A stretch of 64,000 nt of DNA. It comes from an uncultured Chloroflexota bacterium (GTDB lineage Bacteria; Chloroflexota; Anaerolineae; Caldilineales; Caldilineaceae). The notes below the pieces were generated by a model. The model searched no databases. It was given only the letters and a program-made list of their open reading frames with translations, and was not told the origin of the DNA. Shown here piece by piece: positions 20,400 to 29,291 of this stretch (position 1 is the stretch's first letter; each line of letters begins with the position of its first letter). The DNA lies in assembly GCA_903858085.1 (NCBI GenBank), contig CAIOHJ010000103.1, positions 1 to 64,000 on the forward strand, read 5' to 3'. Both the position numbers and the translations under genes were made by a program.

Positions 20400-21833
20400 A
20401 TGGCCAAACACACCTATCAATACGACGTCGTCGTCGTCGGCAGCGGTCCTGGCGGCTATGTCTCTGCCATCCGCGCTGCACAGTTGGGGCTGAAAACCGC
20501 GATTGTGGAGCGCGAAAGTTTGGGAGGCGTCTGCCTCAACTGGGGGTGCATCCCGACCAAGGCGCTCATCCACAACGCCGAGGTACTGGACGAGCTGCAC
20601 CATGCCGCCGAGTACGGCTTCAGCTTTGACAACCTGAAGGTCGACTTTGGCAAGGCGGTCAAGCGCAGCCGGGAGATCGTCTTGCGTCAGACCAAGGGGG
20701 TGGGCTTTTTGATGAAAAAGAACAAGATCGATGTGATCGAAGGGCACGGAATGTTTGTCGATGCCCACACCCTGCGGGTAACCCCTTCGGAGTTCAAGCC
20801 GGCGGCCCAGGAACAGCGGGTCACCGCCGCCCATTTTGTGGTGGCAACCGGGGCGCGGGCGCGCAGCCTGCCCGGCACCCCGATCGACGGCGACCGCATC
20901 CTGCAGTACCGCGACGCTGTGATGCTCGACGCAGTGCCCTCCAGAATGATCGTCGTCGGCTCCGGTGCCATCGGCATGGAGTTCAGCTATGTCTACAGCA
21001 CCTACGGCGCAGCGGTGACAGTAGTCGAAATGCTCGACCAGCTGCTTCCCCTCGAAGATGCCGAGGTCTCGGCCGAGGTGCAAAAGGCATTCCACAAACG
21101 GGGGATTACAACCCTCACCAGCACCCGCACCGAAAAAATTGTGGTCGGCAGCGACGGGGTCACCGTCACAGTCCGCAACCTCAAAAGCAATGAGGAGCAG
21201 ACGCTGCAGGCCGACCGGGTGCTGATGGCGATCGGCGTGCACCCCAATACCGACCAGCTGGGGCTGGCGGCGGCAGGGGTGCAGCTGGATTCGCGCGGTT
21301 TTGTCGAAATCAACGAGCTCATGCGCACCAACCTCCCCCATATCTATGCGATCGGCGACTGCACCGGCAAGCTGGCGCTGGCCCATGTCGCCAGCGCCAT
21401 GGCGCTGGTGGCCGCCGAAAGTATTGCCGGGGTGCCGACCCAGCCGATCCCGGCTGACCGCTACCTCTTTATGCCGCGTGCGACCTACTGTGACCCGCAG
21501 GTCGCCAGCCTCGGCTACACAGAAGCGCAGGCCAAAGCCAAGGGCTACGAGGTCAAAGTGGGCAAATTCCCCTTCCTGCCCAACGGCAAAGCCCAGGCGC
21601 TCGGCGCCAAAACTGGTTTTGTCAAGCTGATCACCGACGCCCGCTACGGCGAGATCCTCGGGGCACATCTGGTCGGCCCACAGGTCACCGAACTGCTGCC
21701 CGAGCTGAGCCTGGCCCAGATGATGGAGATCACGCCGTCCGAAATTGCCCGCAACGTGCATGCCCACCCCACCTTGAGCGAAGTCCTGATGGAAGCTGCT
21801 CATGCGGTGGAAGGGCATCCGATTCATCTGTAA
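20400..21833 (+). CDS. lpdA: Dihydrolipoamide dehydrogenase (E3)
   Basis: The 477-residue flavoenzyme re-oxidises dihydrolipoamide on E2 and passes electrons to NAD. The FAD-binding GSGPGGYVSAIRAAQLG starts at residue 14, and the redox-active disulfide is Cys45/Cys50 in GGVCLNWGCIPTKA. The NAD-binding loop is VVGSGAIGMEFSYVYSTYG. The C-terminal dimer interface ends with the catalytic HAHPTLSEVLMEA, and the second FAD motif is IYAIGDCTGK. It has a good AAAGGA ribosome binding site and follows the E2 gene directly, so both are probably made in matching amounts. Family length is normal. Confidence 0.95.
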   Translation: MAKHTYQYDVVVVGSGPGGYVSAIRAAQLGLKTAIVERESLGGVCLNWGCIPTKALIHNAEVLDELHHAAEYGFSFDNLKVDFGKAVKRSREIVLRQTKGVGFLMKKNKIDVIEGHGMFVDAHTLRVTPSEFKPAAQEQRVTAAHFVVATGARARSLPGTPIDGDRILQYRDAVMLDAVPSRMIVVGSGAIGMEFSYVYSTYGAAVTVVEMLDQLLPLEDAEVSAEVQKAFHKRGITTLTSTRTEKIVVGSDGVTVTVRNLKSNEEQTLQADRVLMAIGVHPNTDQLGLAAAGVQLDSRGFVEINELMRTNLPHIYAIGDCTGKLALAHVASAMALVAAESIAGVPTQPIPADRYLFMPRATYCDPQVASLGYTEAQAKAKGYEVKVGKFPFLPNGKAQALGAKTGFVKLITDARYGEILGAHLVGPQVTELLPELSLAQMMEITPSEIARNVHAHPTLSEVLMEAAHAVEGHPIHL

Positions 21834-21837
21834 TCCG

Positions 21838-22287
21838 ATGGCTGCCCACGATGGGTCTGCGCTCCCTGCAGCTCCCTTTGCGCTCGATCTGACGGTCCGT
21901 TTTGCCGAGACCGACGCCATGGGGGTCGTGCACCACAGCGCGTATGTGATTTGGATGGAAGCGGCGCGTGTCGCGTGGATGGAAGCGGCCGGTCTCCCCT
22001 ATGCAGAGATCGCAGCGGGCGGCCACCATTTTTCGGTCACGGGGCTACAGGGCGAATATCGAGCGCCGGCCCGGTTCGGGGAGGTCGTGCGGGTGCAGGT
22101 GACGGTGAGCCAGCTGCGGAGCCGGCAGATCTCCTTTGCGTATGTCGTCACCAATGCCGCGACAGGCCAGCTGCTGATGACCGGCTCCACAGAGCACATC
22201 TGTGTCGACCTGACCGGCAAGATGGTCCGAATCCCGGAAGCGGTCGTGGCCCGTTTTCGGGGCAGAAAGCACACGGGCCTGCCATGA
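21838..22287 (+). CDS. Acyl-CoA thioesterase, 4HBT/YbgC hotdog family
   Basis: The 149-residue protein has the hotdog-fold thioesterase signature RFAETDAMGVVHHSAYVIWMEAAR. It includes the conserved Asp that activates water in 4-hydroxybenzoyl-CoA thioesterase relatives. Later strands are GEYRAPARFGEVVRVQVTV and TGSTEHICVD. It would hydrolyse a short- or medium-chain acyl-CoA in the cytoplasm. The ATG at 21838 lies 4 bases after the lpdA stop and overlaps no other gene. Its stop overlaps the next start as ATGA, which implies translational coupling to the MBL-fold hydrolase. Whether it serves the E2/E3 complex is not known. Confidence 0.9.
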   Translation: MAAHDGSALPAAPFALDLTVRFAETDAMGVVHHSAYVIWMEAARVAWMEAAGLPYAEIAAGGHHFSVTGLQGEYRAPARFGEVVRVQVTVSQLRSRQISFAYVVTNAATGQLLMTGSTEHICVDLTGKMVRIPEAVVARFRGRKHTGLP

Positions 22288-23216
22288 TTCAGGTGGAACA
22301 ACACGGCTCGGTCACGGTGATCCGAATGGCACGGGCGATCCTGGGCCGGCCACTTTACTGGACAGCCGCCTACTGGCTGGACGGGCTGCTGATCGACAGC
22401 GGGCCACGCTGCACAGCGCACGAACTGGTGCGGGTCCTGGACCAGGTGCCGGTGCGGCAGATCGCCGTCACCCACAGCCACGAGGACCACACGGGCGGGC
22501 TGGCGGCACTGCTGGCCCGCTATCCGTCGGCGACTGTCTATGCAGCCCGTCAGGCCCTGCCACAGATCGCAGACCCTGAATTGCTCCAATTGCACCGCTA
22601 CCGCCGTTGGGTCTGGGGCGCTCCTGAGCCGGTAGACCGCGTGCAGTCGCTGGATGACGTGGCGGATCGGCTGTGCACGCCACGGTACACCCTGCGTGCC
22701 GTGGAGACGCCGGGCCACAGCCGCGACCATGTCAGCTATTTTGAACCGTCGTTGCGTTGGTTGTTCTGTGGGGATGCCTTTGTCGGGGGCCGTGACCTGG
22801 CCTGCACCCCAGAAATGAACCTCTTTGCCGCAGTCAGCAGCCTGCGCACGCTGGCCTCGCTGCGGCCGGAGCGTCTGTTTCCGGGCAGCGGCACCGTCTG
22901 CCGCACCCCGCTGCCAGAACTGCTCGGCAAGATCGGGACCCTGGTCCAGCTGGCCGCCGACGTGCAGAAGCTGGTGGCGGGCGGACACACGACAGACGAG
23001 ATCGTCCAGATGCTCTTCGGCGGTGAGCCCCCCCTGCGCTGGTGGACCTTCGGCCACTTTTCGGCAGCCCACCTGGTCGACGCCTGCCGCCAGTACAACG
23101 AGCTGGTGCCGCCGACCGGGCTGACCCTGCCTCTCGATACAGCCGAAGGGCGGCGCACCCGGCGTCCCAACTCGTCGACCCGCCGCCCTTCGGACAGTGG
23201 CGACCGCGCCCGCTGA
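22284..23216 (+). CDS. MBL-fold metallo-hydrolase
   Basis: The 310-residue protein carries the metallo-beta-lactamase-fold motif HSHEDHTGG, equivalent to HxHxDH. It also has the downstream metal ligands in ETPGHSRDHVSYF and LFCGDAFVG, which bind two metal ions in the active site. The C-terminal third (LLGKIGTLVQLAADVQKLVAGGHTTDEIV) is helical and similar to that of LACTB2-like and other thioester/nuclease members. The last 25 residues are Arg/Ser/Thr-rich and probably disordered. The start overlaps the thioesterase stop by four bases. General hydrolase function is firm, but the substrate is not known. Confidence 0.88.
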   Translation: MIQVEQHGSVTVIRMARAILGRPLYWTAAYWLDGLLIDSGPRCTAHELVRVLDQVPVRQIAVTHSHEDHTGGLAALLARYPSATVYAARQALPQIADPELLQLHRYRRWVWGAPEPVDRVQSLDDVADRLCTPRYTLRAVETPGHSRDHVSYFEPSLRWLFCGDAFVGGRDLACTPEMNLFAAVSSLRTLASLRPERLFPGSGTVCRTPLPELLGKIGTLVQLAADVQKLVAGGHTTDEIVQMLFGGEPPLRWWTFGHFSAAHLVDACRQYNELVPPTGLTLPLDTAEGRRTRRPNSSTRRPSDSGDRAR

Positions 23217-23270
23217 GCCGTGGCCTGAGGAGCTCGGCCAGGAGGAGTTGTTCAACAAAGGAAGTGCTGT

Positions 23271-24218
23271 ATGCGAGTTCTGATCACCGGCGGCGCCGGT
23301 TTTATCGGCACCCACCTGGCCAACCGGCTCTGCAAACGGGGAAGCATCGTACGGGTCCTGGACGACCTCAGCAGTGGAGACCCCACGAATCTGCTCTCGG
23401 CCGTCCATTTTGCCCGCGGGGATGTGCGCGATGTGCCAAAACTCTGGTCGCTGCTGCAGGGGGTAGAGGTCGTCTTCCATCTGGCCGCCCTGGTCAGCGT
23501 GCCAGCTTCGGTGCTCTACCCGCGCGAATACAACGACGTGAATGTCGGGGGCACGGTCTCTCTGCTCGAAGCTTGCCGGGATGTCGGGGTGAAGCGGGTC
23601 GTGCTGGCCAGCAGCGCAACCATCTACGGGGACCAGCGGATCCATCCGGTCGTCGAGGAGCTGCCTCCGCTGCCGGCAGTTCCTTATGCGGTGAGCAAAC
23701 TGGCTGCCGAACGCTACCTCTTCACGATCGGCCAGCTCAGTGGCTTTGAGACGGTGGCGCTGCGCATTTTTAACGCCTATGGGCCGGGGCAGCCACTGCC
23801 CCCGACCCATGCCCCCGTGATCCCGCTGTTTATGAAACAGATCGCCGGCCACGGCTCGGTGATCATCTACGGCAACGGCAGCCAGACACGCGACTACGTG
23901 TACGTCGACGATGTGGTCGACGCGCTGGTCAGCGCTGCCGCCGCGCCCGCCATCGACCAGGAAGTGATCAACGTCGGCAGCGGACAGGAGACCTCGATGC
24001 GCCAGCTGGTCGACCAGATCGGCCATATGGTGAAGGCAACGGCCCATGTGCTGGAGAACCACGAAACGTCTGGCGGGATCCAGCATCTGGTCGCCGACCT
24101 GACCAAAGCGCGCCAGCTGTTAAACTACCGGCCGCGCACCACGCTGGCGGATGGGCTGCGCCAGTTTTACGATCTGGACCCCCGGATGCAGGCGCGCCAG
24201 GGCAGGGTGCTGGCCTGA
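23271..24218 (+). CDS. NAD-dependent sugar-nucleotide epimerase/dehydratase (SDR, GalE-like)
   Basis: The 315-residue extended short-chain dehydrogenase has the NAD-binding motif TGGAGFIGTHLANRL at residues 7-21. The catalytic Tyr/Lys are in PYAVSKLAAERYL, after a Ser/Thr stretch ASSATIYGD. The loops RIFNAYGPGQ and SQTRDYVYVDDVVDALV are typical of UDP-glucose 4-epimerase and related UDP-sugar enzymes. The product would feed a nucleotide sugar into surface polysaccharide or glycan synthesis. An AAAGGA ribosome binding site precedes the ATG. The stop shares one base with the start of mltG, so the two are coupled. Confidence 0.9.
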   Translation: MRVLITGGAGFIGTHLANRLCKRGSIVRVLDDLSSGDPTNLLSAVHFARGDVRDVPKLWSLLQGVEVVFHLAALVSVPASVLYPREYNDVNVGGTVSLLEACRDVGVKRVVLASSATIYGDQRIHPVVEELPPLPAVPYAVSKLAAERYLFTIGQLSGFETVALRIFNAYGPGQPLPPTHAPVIPLFMKQIAGHGSVIIYGNGSQTRDYVYVDDVVDALVSAAAAPAIDQEVINVGSGQETSMRQLVDQIGHMVKATAHVLENHETSGGIQHLVADLTKARQLLNYRPRTTLADGLRQFYDLDPRMQARQGRVLA

Positions 24219-25330
24219 TGGGTCTCTTCTGGCGTACCTGCGCCGCGCTGTTCGGCATGGCGCTGCTGTTGGCAGCCTGCTCGCGCGGGGGGGGCGGGCT
24301 GGATCTCTACCTGCGCGCCAATCAGGCAGGGCTGGACCGGCCCGCCAGCGTCGACACACGGACGGTGCGGTTCGATGTGCCCCCCGGCACCCCAGCCCGC
24401 ACTGTCGGCCAGCAGCTTGAACAGGCAGGGCTGATCCGCGATGCCACCCTCTTCGAAGCCTATGTACGGGTCAACGGGCTGGACGGCCAGCTGGCCAGCG
24501 GCACGACGGTGTTGGCCCCTTCGATGACCCTGCGTCAGGTGATCGCAGCGCTGACCCAGCCCGTGCAGGCGGCCTCCGCGTTCCGCGTCACCCTTCTGGA
24601 AGGCTGGCGGGTCGAACAGACAGCAGATTTTCTGAGCAGCGCCGACCGGCTGGGCCCAGAACAGGCTGCCCGCTACCGTGCGTTGGCGGTGGACGGCGCT
24701 CTGGGAGCGCTCGACCCGGCCCGTTATGCTTTTTTGCAGCAGCGGCCGGCCGGTGCCTCGCTGGAAGGCTATCTGTTCCCAGACACCTATCTGCTCCCGG
24801 CGGTCAGCCCCACCGCAGAGGATCTGCTCAGCCGCCAGCTCGATGTCTTTGCCCAGCGAGTTCTGCCCCTCTACCAGGAAGCGTACACCGGCGGGCGTAC
24901 CCAGCTGGCGCTGCATGCAGTGCTGACCGTGGCCTCGATCGTGGAACGGGAGGCGGTGTTGGCGGCAGAACGCCCTGCGATCGCAGGGGTCTATCTCAAC
25001 CGTCTGGCCAGTGGCATGAAGCTGGATGCCGACCCGACGGTTCAATATGCGCTGGGCTACCAGCCGGACAGCGGCCAGTGGTGGAAGAGCCCAGTCTTTC
25101 TGGAAGAGTACAGCTCGGTGGAGAGCCCCTACAACACCTATCTTTACACAGGGCTGCCCCCCGGCCCGATTGCGGCGCCGGGGCTGAGCAGCATCGCAGC
25201 CGTGCTGGATCCGGCCGAGCACGGCTACTTCTACTTTGTCGCGACAGCCGACGGCAGCGGCAGCCATGTCTTTGCTGCCACCTACGCCGAACACGAACAA
25301 AATGTCCGCCGCTATCTGGGCGTCCCCTAG
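24218..25330 (+). CDS. mltG: Endolytic transglycosylase MltG, lipoprotein form
   Basis: The 370-residue protein cuts nascent peptidoglycan strands at the outer face of the membrane, which limits glycan length during growth. A YceG-type domain is clear: a LysM-like N-terminal part (FDVPPGTPARTVGQQLEQAGLI), then LEGYLFPDTYLLP, VASIVEREA with the catalytic Glu, AGVYLNRLASGMKLDADPTVQYALG and SPYNTYLYTGLPPGPIAAPG. MltG is normally held by a transmembrane helix. Here the N-terminus looks like a lipoprotein signal, with LAAC and Cys21 as the lipidation site. The ATG overlaps the epimerase stop by one base. Confidence 0.92.
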   Translation: MGLFWRTCAALFGMALLLAACSRGGGGLDLYLRANQAGLDRPASVDTRTVRFDVPPGTPARTVGQQLEQAGLIRDATLFEAYVRVNGLDGQLASGTTVLAPSMTLRQVIAALTQPVQAASAFRVTLLEGWRVEQTADFLSSADRLGPEQAARYRALAVDGALGALDPARYAFLQQRPAGASLEGYLFPDTYLLPAVSPTAEDLLSRQLDVFAQRVLPLYQEAYTGGRTQLALHAVLTVASIVEREAVLAAERPAIAGVYLNRLASGMKLDADPTVQYALGYQPDSGQWWKSPVFLEEYSSVESPYNTYLYTGLPPGPIAAPGLSSIAAVLDPAEHGYFYFVATADGSGSHVFAATYAEHEQNVRRYLGVP

Positions 25331-25343
25331 AGCGCGGCGGACA
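25303..25343. terminator. Possible bidirectional hairpin between convergent genes
   Basis: TGTCCGCCGC and GCGGCGGACA form a perfect 10-bp stem with a 21-base loop. It spans the mltG stop codon, just beyond the stop of the convergent DsbA-like gene. There is no T-run, so a terminator role is only suggested by location. Confidence 0.35.
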
Positions 25344-25349
25344 GAGGCT

Positions 25350-26756
25350 CTACTGCACCTGCTCCAGGATCTCCTGGAGGGCCTGGGTGAACGTTTCCAG
25401 CGGCAGTGCGCCCTGGACGATCCGCCCCTCCCCGTTGAAGAGCACAATAAAGCTCGGCGTGCCCTGCACGAAGGGGGCACCGTCGTTCAGGTCGCTGCTG
25501 ACCCGTTGGGCCATTGCCGGGTCACTGAAGCAGGCGGTGAAGGCGTCTGGGTCGAGGTCGAGCTGTGCGGCCAGATCGACAAAGATTGGGGTCGGGTCAC
25601 CGATCGACCAGCTGCTGACTGTCTCGAAGAGCAGGTCGTGCATTTCCCAGAATTTTTCCTGTTCGCCGGCGCACTCGGCGGCCACACCGGCTGCCGGGGC
25701 CTGGGGGTGGTTCTGAAGGGGGAAGTGTTTGAAGACCCAGCGGACGGCGCCGCTGTCGACAAACTGTTCGTCGAGCGCTGGCTGGGTTTCCAGGGTGTGC
25801 TGGCGGCAGAAGGGGCACTGAAAATCCGAAAATTCGATCACGACCACCTTGGCGTCTGGGCTGCCCCGCTGCCAGTCACCGGCCAGATTGGCGCCGGGCC
25901 GGTCGGGGTCGGGCTGCCACCCCTCGGCGGTCGCCCACACCGGGATCTGTGTATTGCCAGTCTCGGGCTCGGCTGCCCCTGCAGGAACTTCGCCGGCCAA
26001 CAGCGCGTCGATGTAGCCGGCAAAGCTGGCAAAGGGCTGGGCACCGACCAGCAGATAATTGGCCCCGCTGCGGTCGACAAAATTGAAGCTGGGGGTGCCG
26101 GAGACCCCCAGCTGCTGCCCCTCGGCCAGCGCCGCCTCGATCCAGCCTTGTTTGTCTGCCTGTTCAGTCTCCATACAGCGGTTGTACAGCGTCAAATCCG
26201 CCCCGACCTCGCTGGCCAGCCGCTCCAGAACAGCCAGCGGCTCCAATGCGTTGCTCCATTCGGTCTGGCTCTGAAAGAGTCTGGCATGCATCTCCCAGTA
26301 AAGCGCAGCCCCCTGGTCGGCGACGCAGAGACTGGCGGTGTGGGCTGCTGGCGCATTGGGATGCAGTGACTCGATCGGGAAGTCCCGGAAGATGACCCGC
26401 AGCTGCCCGGAACGCACGTAGGTCTCGTTGAGTGCGGCTTCGGTCTGGACAAAATGGCGGGCACAGAAAGGACATTCGTAGTCGCTGTACTCGTACAAGG
26501 TCACGGCTGCATTGGGGTCGCCGCGGAACGGATAGCCCTCTTCCGTAAAGCCCACCGGCATCCCCTCATAGGTTTCGTCCGGGAGAGGGAGCCGTTCGGT
26601 TTCCGCTGCAGCGCTCTCTGCAGCGCTCTCTGCAGCGCTCTCTGCGGCGGTTCCTGTGCTGTCGGCGGTCGGGCGGATCGGTGTGCAGCCTGCCAGCCAC
26701 ACGAGCACAAACAACAAGATGGCGTGAAGAGAGCGGTGAGACAGTTGTGTTTTCAT
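25350..26756 (-). CDS. Lipoprotein with two DsbA-like thioredoxin domains
   Basis: The 468-residue protein is exported and lipid-anchored: the lipobox is LAGC with Cys24. A short linker of AAES repeats (12-base DNA units) leads to two consecutive thioredoxin-fold domains of the DsbA/BdbD type (DSBA_Thioredoxin_4). Domain 1, about residues 75-245, has the active site CPFC at 95-98; domain 2, about 285-468, has CPFC at 314-317. Each has its cis-Pro loop (GVSGTPSFNFVD and FVQGTPSFIVLF). Single-domain DsbA proteins oxidise or exchange disulfides in secreted proteins, so this one carries two complete active sites. It is the last gene of the minus-strand run after argH. Confidence 0.9.
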   Translation of the reverse strand: MKTQLSHRSLHAILLFVLVWLAGCTPIRPTADSTGTAAESAAESAAESAAAETERLPLPDETYEGMPVGFTEEGYPFRGDPNAAVTLYEYSDYECPFCARHFVQTEAALNETYVRSGQLRVIFRDFPIESLHPNAPAAHTASLCVADQGAALYWEMHARLFQSQTEWSNALEPLAVLERLASEVGADLTLYNRCMETEQADKQGWIEAALAEGQQLGVSGTPSFNFVDRSGANYLLVGAQPFASFAGYIDALLAGEVPAGAAEPETGNTQIPVWATAEGWQPDPDRPGANLAGDWQRGSPDAKVVVIEFSDFQCPFCRQHTLETQPALDEQFVDSGAVRWVFKHFPLQNHPQAPAAGVAAECAGEQEKFWEMHDLLFETVSSWSIGDPTPIFVDLAAQLDLDPDAFTACFSDPAMAQRVSSDLNDGAPFVQGTPSFIVLFNGEGRIVQGALPLETFTQALQEILEQVQ

Positions 26757-26800
26757 GGAAGACTCCTGTTTTTGAAAGAACGATCGGGTTGTCTACGGCG

Positions 26801-26841
26801 CCACACAGAGACCACACAGAGACCAGACAGAGACCAGACAG
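26801..26841. repeat. 11-bp tandem repeat, about 3.7 copies, intergenic
   Basis: CCACACAGAGA occurs twice perfectly, then as CCAGACAGAGA and a partial CCAGACAG. It lies between argH and the DsbA-like gene, in what would be the leader region of the latter. The 11-base period is close to one helical turn, so copy-number change would shift the upstream DNA by about a turn each time. Confidence 0.85.
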
Positions 26842-26880
26842 CGCTGCTGCCGAAGGGCAGCTTTGGGGAGGGGCACCCGG

Positions 26881-28263
26881 TCAGGCTCGTTCGGCCAGCC
26901 AGCTTCGCAGGTGGGCGATCTGGGCCAGCACAGCGCGGCGGCTGGTCCCCCCGGCCACATCGCGGCGTTCAACACTCTGCTCGAAGCTCCACACCTCTTC
27001 GACATCGGCCGCAAAGGCTTTGTGCAGCTTTTGCAAGTCTGCCAGCGCCAGCTCTGGCAGGGTCACGCACTGCACCTCCGCCATTCGGACGGCAGCCCCG
27101 GCGATGTGGTGGGATTCCCGAAAAGGCACCCCACGGCGGACCAGGTACTCGGCGAGGTCGGTGGCCAGCATTTCTGGGGAAAGGGCAGCCCGCATCGCGG
27201 CGGGGCGGGTCTGCAAGGTGGAGAGGACCCCACAGGCGATCTGGAGCGACCCGCTCATGCTGGCGACTGCATCGAAAAGTGGTTCTTTGTCTTCTTGCAG
27301 ATCCTTGTTGTAGGTGCTTGGCAGCCCTTTGAGGGTCATGATCAGGCCGGTGAGGTGGCCGGCCAGGCGGCCCGATTTCCCGCGCAACAGCTCCAAGGCG
27401 TCGGGATTTTTTTTCTGCGGCATCAGGCTGCTCCCCGTGCTGTAGGCGTCAGCCAGTTTCACAAAGCCAAACTCACGGCTGCTGTAAAGAATCAGATCTT
27501 CGGCCAGCCGGCTCAGGTGCACCATCGCCAGCGTGGCCCAGAACAAAAACTCGATGATAAAATCGCGGTCGCTGACCCCGTCCATGCTGTTCTGGGTGAT
27601 CCCGGCAAAGCCCAGCTCTGCGGCCAGCAGATCGCGGTCGATGGCGAAGGGGGTACCGGCCAGCGCGCCGCTGCCCAGCGGCATCAGATCGACGCGCGCA
27701 GCCAGTTCATCCAGCCGCTGGGCGTCGCGCTGCCAGGCCCAGGCATGGCTGAGCAGCCAGTGGCTCCAACGCACCGGCTGCGCCGGCTGCAGATGGGTGT
27801 AGCCGGGCAGCAACAGGTCGATCTCTTCTCCGGCCCGTTCGACGGCGGCGGCGATCAGCTGCTCCAAATGGGCACGCAGGTGGACGATCTCTGCGCGCAG
27901 CCAGAGCCGCACATCGGTCGCGACCTGGTCGTTGCGGCTGCGCCCGGTGTGCAGCTTGCCGGCCACTGCGCCGATCCGTTCGGTCAGCCGGCGCTCGTTG
28001 GCAGTGTGAATATCTTCGTCTTCCTCTTGCAGGACGAAGGTGCCGCTCTCCCATTCGGCGATGATCGCTTCCAACCCGTCGACGATCTCCGTCCGCTCGC
28101 TCTCTGTCAGCAAGCCACTCCGCTCCAGCGCGCGCGCGTACGCCTGGCTGCCACGAAGATCGACTGCCCACAGTTGACGATCAAAGCGGATCGAAGCGTT
28201 GAATGCCTCCATCAGCGGATCGGTCTTGCCAGTAAAGCGTCCACCCCAAAGCTTTTTGGTCAC
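26881..28263 (-). CDS. argH: Argininosuccinate lyase
   Basis: The 460-residue enzyme splits argininosuccinate into arginine and fumarate, the last step of arginine synthesis. Family marks are KLWGGRFTGKTDPLMEAFNAS at the N-terminus, HTGRSRNDQVATD, GYTHLQPAQPVRWSHWLL and the signature GSSLMPQKKNPD, whose loop holds the catalytic Ser. The start is GTG at 28263, with AAAGGAG six bases upstream; the open frame extends far beyond it into the neighbouring gene but without any start signal. Length is normal. No other arginine genes are in the window. argH sits between a CPBP protein gene and a DsbA-like gene. Confidence 0.96.
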   Translation of the reverse strand: MTKKLWGGRFTGKTDPLMEAFNASIRFDRQLWAVDLRGSQAYARALERSGLLTESERTEIVDGLEAIIAEWESGTFVLQEEDEDIHTANERRLTERIGAVAGKLHTGRSRNDQVATDVRLWLRAEIVHLRAHLEQLIAAAVERAGEEIDLLLPGYTHLQPAQPVRWSHWLLSHAWAWQRDAQRLDELAARVDLMPLGSGALAGTPFAIDRDLLAAELGFAGITQNSMDGVSDRDFIIEFLFWATLAMVHLSRLAEDLILYSSREFGFVKLADAYSTGSSLMPQKKNPDALELLRGKSGRLAGHLTGLIMTLKGLPSTYNKDLQEDKEPLFDAVASMSGSLQIACGVLSTLQTRPAAMRAALSPEMLATDLAEYLVRRGVPFRESHHIAGAAVRMAEVQCVTLPELALADLQKLHKAFAADVEEVWSFEQSVERRDVAGGTSRRAVLAQIAHLRSWLAERA

Positions 28264-28274
28264 AACAGCTCCTT

Positions 28275-29285
28275 TCAAATTCTTGTACTGTCTTCCCCCT
28301 GCCTTTGGGCAGGGGACTCTTGCCCCCACCCCCCGTTTTGGTTGACCCGCAACCGGCGCAGCGACAGGTCTCCGTAGCGCCACCGAACCCAGCCGGCAAT
28401 CGCCGCCATCCCTGCCACGGTCGCCAGGATTCCCAGCAGGCCAGCCTCCGGGCCGAATGCCCCGCCGGTCCATAGATCGGGGCCTTGCTCCTGGACGGCG
28501 ATGACGGTCGTTCTGAATTGCATCTTCCCGCTGACCGCAAACCCATAGATATTGCCCTGCACCAGATTCCAGGTCAGGTGCAGGCCGATCGGCAGGGCCA
28601 GCTCGCCGGTCAGCACGTAGGCCAGCCCGAACATCCCCCCCATCAGGGCCAGGTTGACGGTGCTCATCCAGGTCGCATGTGGGTTGTCCACATGCAGCAG
28701 ACCAAAGATCAACGATGAAAAAAACCAGGCGGCCAGCACTGCCGGGACATAGCCGAACGCCAGCAGCCCTTCGGTGAAGTTGAGAATCTGGTTGCCGCGC
28801 GTCAGCAGCTCTTCGGCGATTGCCACGACCAGATACAAAATGAGGGGGGCGAGAAAAGCAACCCCCCATCCCAGCCAGTGTGGATCGCTGCGCCAGACCC
28901 CGACCACCGCCACCCAGCTCGCCTGCCACTGCACCGCAAAGACCAGGGCCATCAACGCAGCCCCCAGCAGCAGGCCGAAGCCGAGATCCAGCCACCAGCC
29001 CGCTGAAAAATGCCACCCGTAGTCGGCAAACGCCCGGCGGTCGATCAGGCGGGCAATCCCCCAACCGGCAACCAGGATGATCAACAGACGGATCAGGTTG
29101 AGCAGGCTCGTCTGCAGCCACACCCAGTCTGCGGAGACCTGGGCGAACAAGGTGTGCGCCAGGAGCGTGTGGGCGACAGCAGGCCCGTACCCCCAGGCCC
29201 CAAAAAAAAGAAGGGCCCGGCCAGCCGCGTTCAGACGTCCGTCTGCGCCCACCCATCCGGGTCTGCCACGACGAGCCAGCCGCAC
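28275..29285 (-). CDS. CPBP-family intramembrane metalloprotease-like protein
   Basis: The 336-residue polytopic membrane protein has about eight hydrophobic segments and the conserved CPBP (Abi/CAAX-protease) motifs in order: AIAEELLTRG with the paired Glu residues, SSLIFGLLHV with a metal-ligand His, and LPIGLHLTWNL with the second His. Related proteins include Rce1-like proteases and bacteriocin-immunity factors, and most bacterial members have no known substrate. The start at GTG 29285 is tentative; it leaves 6 bases after the aminotransferase stop and has no clear ribosome binding site. The argH start codon lies 11 bases beyond its stop, so the two are probably co-transcribed. Confidence 0.82.
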   Translation of the reverse strand: MRLARRGRPGWVGADGRLNAAGRALLFFGAWGYGPAVAHTLLAHTLFAQVSADWVWLQTSLLNLIRLLIILVAGWGIARLIDRRAFADYGWHFSAGWWLDLGFGLLLGAALMALVFAVQWQASWVAVVGVWRSDPHWLGWGVAFLAPLILYLVVAIAEELLTRGNQILNFTEGLLAFGYVPAVLAAWFFSSLIFGLLHVDNPHATWMSTVNLALMGGMFGLAYVLTGELALPIGLHLTWNLVQGNIYGFAVSGKMQFRTTVIAVQEQGPDLWTGGAFGPEAGLLGILATVAGMAAIAGWVRWRYGDLSLRRLRVNQNGGWGQESPAQRQGEDSTRI

Positions 29286-29291
29286 CGTTCT

